Part shown: piece after piece, positions 36,974 to 42,942 of the stretch
Layout: each line of letters starts with the position of its first letter
Numbering within the stretch: the stretch's first letter is position 1
From: a virus
IMG/VR virus record: IMGVR_UViG_3300027733_000088
Span: 1-42,942 of that record
Length of the DNA: 42,942 bases
Strand: one strand, 5' to 3'
Position numbers and translations under genes: made by a program
The notes under the pieces: model-generated
The model's input: only the letters and a program-made list of their open reading frames with translations
Told to the model about the DNA's origin: nothing
Database searches by the model: none

Positions 36974-37046
36974 CGGTCCCGACGGGATTCGAACCCGTAT
37001 CTCGCACCGTGACAGGGTGGAATTGTAACCATTCAACCACGGGACC
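36974..37046 (-). tRNA. tRNA-Asp (GTC)
   Basis: Acceptor GGTCCCG/CGGGACC, loop CTGTCAC with GTC, four-pair anticodon stem CACC/GGTG, discriminator G as expected. Confidence 0.94.
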
Positions 37047-37075
37047 AAATTATGGGGAGTTTCACCCCAAACTTT

Positions 37076-37564
37076 TTATTGTGTTAAGATATGTTGGTGG
37101 TCACCGATTACTCGTTTCAAACTACTAACATATCTCTTATCAGATGCATATACCCTTCCCAGTAGTGCAAGATACTCTTTTTTTGTTAAATCACTTTTGT
37201 TTCTTAACATAAAATTTTGCCATAAAGAGTAATCGTATACACTAAAGTTCCAATCTTCATAACTTGAGTATCCACTTTTGGTTTTACCATTTGCTGATGA
37301 CTCCCTTCTTGTTGGTATTTTCATACCAAATAAGTTGTTTGCTGATTTGAACAACTTGGAGGTAAATTGACCTGACTCTAATACCGCTTGTGCGAATACC
37401 ACATCAGGGAACTTAATCCCGTACTTCATTATCTGCTCATACAAACTTTCTTTTGTAATACTTTCTTTAGTATTTGAATCAATCTGTACTTGCGTCTCTT
37501 GTGCTTTGGTTGCCATTGTTCCTAACAATAACATCCCAGTCAATAAGAATGTTTTTAACTTCAT
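37076..37564 (-). CDS. Secreted GH73-type glucosaminidase (candidate endolysin)
   Basis: 162 residues. A cleavable signal peptide (MKLKTFLLTGMLLLGTMATK, cut near A-Q) is followed by the GH73 core: 'FPDVVFAQAVLESGQFTSKLF' with catalytic-type E63, 'ANNLFGMK' (75-82) and 'YSSYEDWNFSVYDYSLWQNFM'. It would cut glycan strands of peptidoglycan after Sec export, an unusual but known endolysin route. No holin is obvious nearby. The domain occurs widely in Bacteroidota, so host origin is possible. Confidence 0.88.
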   Translation of the reverse strand: MKLKTFLLTGMLLLGTMATKAQETQVQIDSNTKESITKESLYEQIMKYGIKFPDVVFAQAVLESGQFTSKLFKSANNLFGMKIPTRRESSANGKTKSGYSSYEDWNFSVYDYSLWQNFMLRNKSDLTKKEYLALLGRVYASDKRYVSSLKRVIGDHQHILTQ

Positions 37565-37644
37565 TTTTTTCTTTTTGTCTGTTTATGCTTCAGGATTTCT
37601 CCATCCACGATACTACAACATTGGAATTTTTCCACCCACCACAG

Positions 37645-37716
37645 CTGCTCCACCAAGATTCGAACTTGGATAAATTGATTAACAGTCAACCGTAATAACC
37701 CTTATACGATAGAGCA
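37645..37716 (-). tRNA. tRNA-Asn (GTT)
   Basis: Acceptor TGCTCTA/TGGAGCA, anticodon stem GTTGA/TCAAT, loop CTGTTAA with GTT, discriminator G as expected. Confidence 0.93.
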
Positions 37717-37756
37717 ATATAATAATAATCAAACTTTTCCATAAGGAAAACTTTTG

Positions 37757-37830
37757 TCGGGATAGCTGGATTCGAACCAACGGCCTCCACGTCCCAAACG
37801 TGGCGCGATACCTGACTACGCTACATCCCG
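37757..37830 (-). tRNA. tRNA-Pro (TGG)
   Basis: Acceptor CGGGATG/TATCCCG, anticodon stem CCACG/CGTGG, loop TTTGGGA with TGG, discriminator A. Confidence 0.95.
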
Positions 37831-37839
37831 TACATAAAA

Positions 37840-37866
37840 AAACCCTGAAGTATTAGTTCAGGGTTT
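37840..37866 (-). terminator. Terminator of the 37.9-kb small unit
   Basis: AAACCCTGAA/TTCAGGGTTT stem; T-rich on the minus strand. It separates the unit from tRNA-Pro. Confidence 0.88.
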
Positions 37867-37887
37867 AGATAATTGGCTATAATATTG

Positions 37888-37986
37888 TTACCAACCACTC
37901 GCTTCTGAACTTACGCAAATAGTGCCCGCATCCCCATTAGGAGTTGTCGGTGTATCTAAATTCGTATTTGTGTTCATAGTTTTCAT
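37888..37986 (-). CDS. 32-residue peptide or small RNA unit
   Basis: Begins MKTMNTNTNLDTPTTPNGDA and ends with 'ICVSSEASGW'. A terminator follows. It contains the 12-mer ATTTAGATACAC (minus strand of 37950-37961) that is also in the loop of the small RNA at 33.2 kb. A TATTTAT-like box lies upstream. Peptide or RNA product cannot be decided. Confidence 0.45.
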   Translation of the reverse strand: MKTMNTNTNLDTPTTPNGDAGTICVSSEASGW

Positions 37987-38028
37987 AGTACAATATTACA
38001 ATAAATATATTAAAAATCAAATAAATCC

Positions 38029-38796
38029 CTATAAAATTCCGTTACCTCTAAGATAAACGTCATTTGTAGTATTAAAAGTTATTCTCAATCCTGTTCCTGG
38101 ATACGTACCATATAGTCGATACAGACCCTTAGGAATACGATTACCTTGATAATTGATGATAGTGCTATACACCACATTATCCATGTTACGGTTTAGATTT
38201 AACACCGTAACTCCGTTTTTTATTTCGTAATGATTTACGGTTCTTTGTCTTTTTGTGTCTCCATTCATGGCATTTACAGGGATTAAAATGTTAACCCAAG
38301 CAAGACCACCAACGGTATTTTTTGAAATCTTAATAGTTTTAAAATTATATGCAACCACAGGATTACCGTAAGAATCTACTCCACCACTTGTTTGAGGAAT
38401 GTCAGATTCAATAATTGCTGGTAGTGTACCGTCATTCCAATATGGCATATCCACATAGTTTTGAAATGTATTTATCCAAGAACCTGCATTAACACCAAAA
38501 AATCCTGTAAAAGTAATTGGTGATGTTGATGTTTTTGGTAGACCTAACAAATACGATTTAACTATTGGGGTTTTTGAGTTTGTTTCAATAAAGATATAAG
38601 CTTTATTAACTGTCCCACTAACAATTGTAGTTGTTGACATCACTCTCATATTTGACGATTCGCTCGTTACCGTAGATGTCGGTTCATTCGTTACTGTAGA
38701 TTTCGGTTTAATTGGTTCGTACACGTCATCTTTACTACAAGATACGAATAATACCGATGTTGCGAAAATCGCAAGAAATAGTTGTTTAAGTTTCAT
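38029..38796 (-). CDS. Large outer-membrane-type lipoprotein
   Basis: 255 residues from MKLKQLFLAIFATSVLFVSC; an ATG two codons earlier is also possible. Lipobox 'LFVSC' is followed by SKDD, an acidic tag like the surface-export signal of Bacteroidota lipoproteins, so it is probably exposed on the outer membrane. The mature part has a Ser/Thr/Pro linker, then a beta-rich domain ('TVNKAYIFIETNS' to 'LRGNGIL'). A phage lipoprotein of this kind could block receptors against superinfection. Unlike its neighbours it looks host-derived. TATCTTTG lies 24-31 nt upstream. Confidence 0.8.
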   Translation of the reverse strand: MKLKQLFLAIFATSVLFVSCSKDDVYEPIKPKSTVTNEPTSTVTSESSNMRVMSTTTIVSGTVNKAYIFIETNSKTPIVKSYLLGLPKTSTSPITFTGFFGVNAGSWINTFQNYVDMPYWNDGTLPAIIESDIPQTSGGVDSYGNPVVAYNFKTIKISKNTVGGLAWVNILIPVNAMNGDTKRQRTVNHYEIKNGVTVLNLNRNMDNVVYSTIINYQGNRIPKGLYRLYGTYPGTGLRITFNTTNDVYLRGNGIL

Positions 38797-38825
38797 GGTC
38801 ATTGTTTTATATTTTTAATTCTTGA

Positions 38826-38833
38826 CAAAGATA
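38826..38833 (-). promoter_or_regulatory. -7 box upstream of the large lipoprotein
   Basis: TATCTTTG on the minus strand; I see no clear -33 partner. Confidence 0.45.
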
Positions 38834-38867
38834 TCAAAAGAATTTGATTTTGGAAAATATTTTTAGA

Positions 38868-38874
38868 TATTTAT
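38868..38874 (+). promoter_or_regulatory. TATTTAT box before the 34-residue ORF
   Basis: 4 nt before the ATG at 38879. Confidence 0.5.
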
Positions 38875-38878
38875 TATT

Positions 38879-38983
38879 ATGATGATAGACAAATTTATTA
38901 CGTGTCTTTTGGGAATTAACCAAAAATATGAGAACTCGGGAGCTTTGAGATGTGGAAAACCTCGAACCATAAACTATTGCTAA
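38879..38983 (+). CDS. 34-residue peptide
   Basis: Begins MMIDKFITCLLGINQKYENS and ends 'RTINYC'. Box and terminator flank it as for a single-gene unit. Three Cys and a basic C-terminus; no family. It occupies most of the otherwise empty 270-nt gap between the lipoprotein and the HNH gene. Confidence 0.4.
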   Translation: MMIDKFITCLLGINQKYENSGALRCGKPRTINYC

Positions 38984-39000
38984 ATCATTAGTATATTAGA

Positions 39001-39027
39001 AAGGGGTCGAAGTTCGTCCCCTTTTTT
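39001..39027 (+). terminator. Terminator before the 39073 gene
   Basis: AAGGGG/CCCCTT stem with a GAA/TTC inner pair and a T run. The T-run also supplies the TTTG of the next promoter. Confidence 0.85.
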
Positions 39028-39056
39028 GTTTTTATTGATTAAATAAACTATGTTTG
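39025..39056 (+). promoter_or_regulatory. Bacteroidota-type promoter for the HNH/carbamoyltransferase run
   Basis: TTTG (39025-39028), a 20-nt spacer and TATGTTTG (39049-39056), 16 nt before the ATG. Confidence 0.7.
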
Positions 39057-39072
39057 TAAAAATTGGATTAAA

Positions 39073-39561
39073 ATGAGTACGGTATTAGTATTAAATTACG
39101 ACTATACCCCGCTAAATGTTACGAGTGTTAGAAGGGGATTTGTATTGGTAGACAAGGGAAAAGCTGAGGTTGTAAAATCAGATGAGAACCCTATTGTCGC
39201 TGGTTACAATGCCTACGTACGTCCAGTTATTATCCGACTTCTAAAATACATAAAATTTCAAGTTAGGAAATTAAGGGCGAACAGGACAAGAATATATAAG
39301 AGAGATAACCACGAATGTGTTTATTGCGGGTCAAAAAAAGATTTGACTTTAGACCACGTTATTCCTAAATCAAGAGGTGGTGGAAACGAATGGACTAATC
39401 TTGTAACGTCTTGTTTTAAATGTAACCTTAGAAAAGGTAATAGAACACCTGATGAAGCAAAAATGATAATGAAACATAAAACTTACGCACCTACGTTAAT
39501 AAATGAGAACGCGGGAATGCAAAAGATTTGGAATGATTATCAAAAATCATTTGTTTATTAG
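39073..39561 (+). CDS. HNH endonuclease
   Basis: 162 residues. '[31 protein letters not shown]' at the start and '[45 protein letters not shown]' form the widespread HNH_5-type nuclease found in Bacteroidota, cyanobacteria and phages. CxxC pairs hold zinc; DHV supplies the catalytic His. Many members are chromosomal, so the role may be in phage DNA processing rather than homing. First gene of a plus-strand run that leads to the carbamoyltransferases. Confidence 0.92.
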   Translation: MSTVLVLNYDYTPLNVTSVRRGFVLVDKGKAEVVKSDENPIVAGYNAYVRPVIIRLLKYIKFQVRKLRANRTRIYKRDNHECVYCGSKKDLTLDHVIPKSRGGGNEWTNLVTSCFKCNLRKGNRTPDEAKMIMKHKTYAPTLINENAGMQKIWNDYQKSFVY

Positions 39562-39590
39562 ATTTTTTTACTAAAATTAAACATACAGTT

Positions 39591-39863
39591 ATGACAACGG
39601 AAACTAAACTAAGGGGAGGAATTGTATTATCATTATTAACATTATTGTGGGTGACAGTTATGTGGAGTAATAATGCCATAATTGTAAAAGAACAAAAAGC
39701 CACAATAGACAGTTTAACAAACATATCTGATAGTCTTCGTGACGAATCATTTATTCATTTTGTCGAAGCTGGTAGATATGAAATGGCTTTAGAAATTTAT
39801 AAAGACAAAAATCCCAAGGCGGTTGAAGAAATCGAATTAATAAAAATAACACAAACAGAATAA
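39591..39863 (+). CDS. Single-span membrane protein with coiled coil
   Basis: 90 residues. One hydrophobic helix (about 11-26) is followed by a helical, coiled-coil-like region ('KEQKATIDSLTNISDSLRDES') and a charged tail. It has N-in, C-out topology if it inserts as a signal anchor, which would suit a spanin or membrane-tethered factor. No family recognised. It ends 1 nt before the next start. Confidence 0.65.
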   Translation: MTTETKLRGGIVLSLLTLLWVTVMWSNNAIIVKEQKATIDSLTNISDSLRDESFIHFVEAGRYEMALEIYKDKNPKAVEEIELIKITQTE

Positions 39864-39864
39864 A

Positions 39865-40170
39865 ATGCAAGAAGTAAATTACACAAACCCAAAAAACGCA
39901 GGTGAAGGACAAAATCCTCAAGACCTAATTAACGCATCTTTAATTTTCGCAAGAGCTTTAGGATTAATCTTAAAGGACGGTGAAGGTATTGTAGTTGATA
40001 TCGTAGGTGATATCAATTTAGGAGAAGAAGTTAAAAAAGTGATTGTATTTGAATACAACGACCAAGTTCATATCTACAAATGTGAAGAAGATTTAGCAGA
40101 AGGAACTGCAGTAAACATGGACAGAAAGAATGATGGTCCTGAAACCACTGAAGTCGCTGAGGAAGCATAA
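39865..40170 (+). CDS. Conserved small phage protein
   Basis: 101 residues. 'NASLIFARALGLILKDGEGIVVDIVGDINLGEEVKKVIVFEYNDQVHIYKCEEDLAEGTAVNM' is a pattern I have seen in several T4-like phages without a known function. Acidic, soluble. It is tightly spaced with both neighbours, suggesting one transcript from the promoter at 39.03 kb. Confidence 0.75.
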   Translation: MQEVNYTNPKNAGEGQNPQDLINASLIFARALGLILKDGEGIVVDIVGDINLGEEVKKVIVFEYNDQVHIYKCEEDLAEGTAVNMDRKNDGPETTEVAEEA

Positions 40171-40192
40171 TCATTTTTAAAAAATATAATAA

Positions 40193-41860
40193 ATGAGGGT
40201 ATTAGGATTTTCAGTTGGGCATGACAAAGGTGCTGTCATTATTGAGAACGGTAAAGTTGTTGTTGGTATAACCCAGGAAAGACTTACCAGAATAAAACAT
40301 GACGGTGCATATCAAGGTGGTATAATACCATTTGAATCAATTAATTATTGTTTAAATGCTCTTAGTATTACACATAAAGACATTGATTATTATGTGTATA
40401 GTACAACCGAGATTGAAGATACCGTAGGTACTCAATTCTTTTCAAAATACAGTAACCTTAAGAGAGAAATATTATACTTTATTCCTCATCATTTGGCTCA
40501 CGCATATTCGGCATTCTTTAGCTCAGGTCTTGAAGAATCTGCCGTTGTTGTTGCGGATGCATCGGGAAGTATCTTAAATTTTAAAAACAAATTAAATCTT
40601 TGGTACGAAAAAAATAAAGATACTTTAGACACCAATGAAGATTGGACAGAGGGAATTTCAATTTATAATTTTAATAAAAAAGAATATTCCGAAGTTTATA
40701 AAAAATGGATAAAATATCCCGTTCCTATTAATACAAATGAAGGAGTTTCGTTAGGTACCATGTACTCGACAGGTTCTCTTCAATTAATTTACGAACCAAA
40801 CACCCAAACATGGCCCGCAGGAAAATTAATGGGGTTGGCATCTTATGCCAATCAAGATATTGTAAATGAGGCTCCATTATTTGTTGAGGAAAAAGAAGAC
40901 GATATTTACATTTCTAACAATAATATATACCCGAAAGTTTCTTGGAAATCTGATTTTTATTCGAGAGCTTGTGTTGCAGGAATTTACCAACGAGAACAAG
41001 AAAGAGCGTCTTTAATATTGGCAAATATGGCCAAGAAATTTACAGATTCTAAAAACATATGTGTTGTTGGTGGGTCTTTCTTAAACTGTAATTCAAATGA
41101 AAAAATTTTGAATTCAGGTCTTTTTGAAAACTGTTACTTTTTACCTCCAAGTGATGATAGCGGAATACCGTTAGGTTGTGCTTGGTTTGCATATCAAAAA
41201 TTAATTGATATTGAAGAAACCAATATGTTAAGTCCTTACTTTGGTAAGACTTATTCTAAAAATGAAATTTTTGAGGCTCTTAACGAACATCCTTCACTGG
41301 TTTATACTGAATATGAAAATTTTGACGATTTAGTTGAAAACGTGAGTTTTTCATTAAGTCAAAATAGAGTTATTGGTTGGTTCCAAGGAGGGTCAGAAAT
41401 TGGTCCAAGGGCGTTAGGAAATCGTTCAATTATTGCTTCCCCAATTAACTCGTGGATGACAGGCCATATTAATAGTGATATTAAACACAGAGAATGGTAT
41501 CGACCTTTCGCTCCTGCAGTTTTATTTGAGTATCAAGGAGATGTATTTGAAAGTTCTGTCTATTCCCCATACATGTTGGTAACAACAACTGTTAAAGAAG
41601 AGTGGAGAAATAAAGTACCTGCAATTACCCACATTGATAATTCGTCAAGACATCAATCTGTTACGGTAGAAAATAATCCAAGGTTCCATTCGTTAATTTC
41701 TAAATTTTATGAAAAAACAGGAGTTCCTGTTTTATTAAATACAAGTTTTAACGGACCTCATGAACCTATTGTTGAAACCCCGATGAACGCTATTGAAACT
41801 TTTTTACGTAACAACTTAGATATCTTAGTACTCAATAATATTGTAATCACAAAAGGTTAA
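40193..41860 (+). CDS. Carbamoyltransferase, NodU/CmcH type (first of pair)
   Basis: 555 residues. The N-terminal Kae1-like domain has 'GFSVGHDKGAVIIENG' (H10-D11), 'ERLTRIKHDG' and the metal motif 'PHHLAHAYSAFF' (98-109) with D122 in 'VVVADASGS'. The C-terminal domain has the hallmark 'GGSEIGPRALGNRSIIA' and 'HREWYRPFAPAVL'. These enzymes use carbamoyl phosphate and ATP to carbamoylate hydroxyl groups. Related phage enzymes have been linked to carbamoylated hydroxymethylcytosine in DNA, so DNA hypermodification is the leading guess here. Confidence 0.93.
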   Translation: MRVLGFSVGHDKGAVIIENGKVVVGITQERLTRIKHDGAYQGGIIPFESINYCLNALSITHKDIDYYVYSTTEIEDTVGTQFFSKYSNLKREILYFIPHHLAHAYSAFFSSGLEESAVVVADASGSILNFKNKLNLWYEKNKDTLDTNEDWTEGISIYNFNKKEYSEVYKKWIKYPVPINTNEGVSLGTMYSTGSLQLIYEPNTQTWPAGKLMGLASYANQDIVNEAPLFVEEKEDDIYISNNNIYPKVSWKSDFYSRACVAGIYQREQERASLILANMAKKFTDSKNICVVGGSFLNCNSNEKILNSGLFENCYFLPPSDDSGIPLGCAWFAYQKLIDIEETNMLSPYFGKTYSKNEIFEALNEHPSLVYTEYENFDDLVENVSFSLSQNRVIGWFQGGSEIGPRALGNRSIIASPINSWMTGHINSDIKHREWYRPFAPAVLFEYQGDVFESSVYSPYMLVTTTVKEEWRNKVPAITHIDNSSRHQSVTVENNPRFHSLISKFYEKTGVPVLLNTSFNGPHEPIVETPMNAIETFLRNNLDILVLNNIVITKG

Positions 41861-41861
41861 C

Positions 41862-42942
41862 ATGAGTTCAATTTATGGATGTTTTACTGGGTCTCACAGT
41901 GCTACCGTTGCGTTAATGGTCGATGGAAAAGTTGTATCCGTAATCGAAGAGGAGAGAATTACCCGAATAAAGGCAGGAGATAATTACGATGTAAATGCAG
42001 ATTTATCCTTAGACTCAATTCAAAAATACACAGGGTTAAAAATGACTGACGCAGATTATAATGTGTTCGCATTACCAACTCCTGATGGATTTGCTCGAAA
42101 AGTAACCAATAATCGTTACGAAACTATAAGTCATCACACCGCACACGCCTACGGAGCTTATTATACAAGTGGTATGGAAGGTAAAACCATGACAATCACT
42201 TATGATGGTGGAGGTGACACCAGTGTTATGAAAATATTTCTATGTGATGAGGGTAAAATGACCCTCTTACATAGTTTTCCAATGTCTTCATATGGTAGTC
42301 TTTCGCATGTTTGGGGTTTCAGTACATCTTCAATTATGGGTTATGATATTTTTGGTGTGGGAGTTTGGAAGATGTGTAAGGATGAGGGTAAACTTATGGG
42401 TATGGCTGCGAATGGTCATTATGATGAAAGAATTTACAATGAACTGAAATCTTGTATCAACTACGAAAACTTAAGATTTTATCCATCATCCAATAATGCT
42501 AAAACTCAATTTGTTGTGGACATGATGAAACTCAAAGGTTTATTGGATACGCCACGCCAAAGAGAAATCTTTTCTTTTAACTTACAAAAATTAACTGAAG
42601 ATTTATTTTTAAATTTTTTGGATGATTTACATAAATTATATCCTGATTATAAAAACTTATGTTTTGCTGGTGGGTTATTTGCGAATGTTAAATTAAATCA
42701 AAAGATTAATGAATTAGAATGGTTAGATGAAATGTATGTTTACCCTCCTATGGGAGATGAAGGACTTGCTTTAGGTTCTTGTATATACAAATCGGTTGAA
42801 CTTGGAGAGATAACTAAACCGTTTAAGTTTGATAATATGTTTTTTGGGATGAGATATTCTAATGATGACATATTTGAAACTTCTAAGAGATTTAAATTGG
42901 CTAGGGAACCTTATGTACCATCTAAAATTGCAGAAGAAATTA
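41862..42942 (+). CDS. Carbamoyltransferase, NodU/CmcH type (second of pair, incomplete)
   Basis: Starts at the ATG 2 nt after the previous gene's stop and is open to the window edge, so only the first 360 residues are seen. 'CFTGSHSATVALMVDGKVVS', 'EEERITRIKAGDNYD', 'ISHHTAHAYGAYYTSGM' (metal motif), 'ITYDGGGDTSV', and 'LCFAGGLFANVKLNQKI' fit the Kae1-like domain and its follow-on. It is clearly different from the first copy, so this is an old duplication or a heteromeric pair, not a recent repeat. Its C-terminal 'GPRALG' domain is outside the window. Confidence 0.92.
   Translation, partial: MSSIYGCFTGSHSATVALMVDGKVVSVIEEERITRIKAGDNYDVNADLSLDSIQKYTGLKMTDADYNVFALPTPDGFARKVTNNRYETISHHTAHAYGAYYTSGMEGKTMTITYDGGGDTSVMKIFLCDEGKMTLLHSFPMSSYGSLSHVWGFSTSSIMGYDIFGVGVWKMCKDEGKLMGMAANGHYDERIYNELKSCINYENLRFYPSSNNAKTQFVVDMMKLKGLLDTPRQREIFSFNLQKLTEDLFLNFLDDLHKLYPDYKNLCFAGGLFANVKLNQKINELEWLDEMYVYPPMGDEGLALGSCIYKSVELGEITKPFKFDNMFFGMRYSNDDIFETSKRFKLAREPYVPSKIAEEI

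Noticed and set aside
36789-37040. N-terminal extension of the HNH gene
   Set aside because: The extra residues are translations of tRNA-Gly, tRNA-Asp and the hairpin spacer; the zinc ribbon begins right after the ATG at 36788.
39491-39724. Minus-strand hydrophobic frame
   Set aside because: Antisense to the HNH end and the single-span membrane gene, both on a consistent plus-strand operon.

Overview
This window looks like part of the genome of a large T4-like (myovirus-type) phage that infects a Bacteroidota host, most likely a flavobacterium. The T4-type evidence is a head and packaging block in canonical order on the minus strand: terminase large subunit gp17 (7499-9253), portal gp20 (5593-7455), a core-type protein, prohead protease gp21 (3415-4131), an acidic scaffold in the gp22 position (1134-2735) and major capsid protein gp23 (1-1096, cut by the window edge). 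The host evidence is a ribosomal protein bS21 of Bacteroidota type, promoters of the Bacteroidota form TTG/TTTG-N18-20-TAnnTTTG, lipoproteins with Bacteroidota-like acidic signals after the lipobox cysteine, AT-rich sequence and a general lack of Shine-Dalgarno sequences.

Layout. 1-15.4 kb is mostly minus-strand virion and assembly genes, including low-complexity acidic and Thr/Pro-rich proteins, then a nucleotidyltransferase and a KTSC protein; bS21 sits inside this block on the opposite strand. 15.4-21.3 kb holds a protein-turnover region: a double-UVR-motif protein divergent from a ClpC-like AAA+ unfoldase, a zincin metallopeptidase and an M20-type peptidase. A complete tmRNA gene lies at 21403-21799. 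21.8-28.5 kb is a run of small plus-strand genes (YkgJ-like cysteine protein, membrane proteins, two HAD phosphatases, PspC, DUF2061, an M15-type peptidase) with a structured non-coding RNA at about 25804-25973. 28.5-37.9 kb is a minus-strand tRNA array interrupted by small genes, two tandem 2OG-Fe(II) oxygenases, an HNH nuclease and a secreted GH73 glucosaminidase. 38.0-42.9 kb has a large lipoprotein, an HNH nuclease, small genes and two tandem NodU/CmcH-type carbamoyltransferases, the second cut by the window edge.

The most striking theme is control of translation. I count 24 tRNA genes whose anticodons cover all 20 amino acids almost without redundancy. The same window has phage tmRNA with an unusual tag and phage bS21. 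Next to these is a ClpC-type unfoldase with a ClpP-docking tripeptide. Six of the spacers between tRNAs are filled by non-tRNA sequences that fold on themselves, each closed by inverted repeats; one is a tandem pair with a compensatory base change.

Two further patterns recur. A TATTTAT box lies 4-6 nt before the start codon of twelve genes, which suggests a late promoter giving leaderless or nearly leaderless mRNAs. Several unrelated proteins begin with a short N-terminus ending in (I/L)-x-E, like the capsid-targeting sequences of T4 internal proteins, which suggests packaging into the capsid and delivery with the DNA. All functional statements come from reading the sequence and recalled family motifs; no database search was run.
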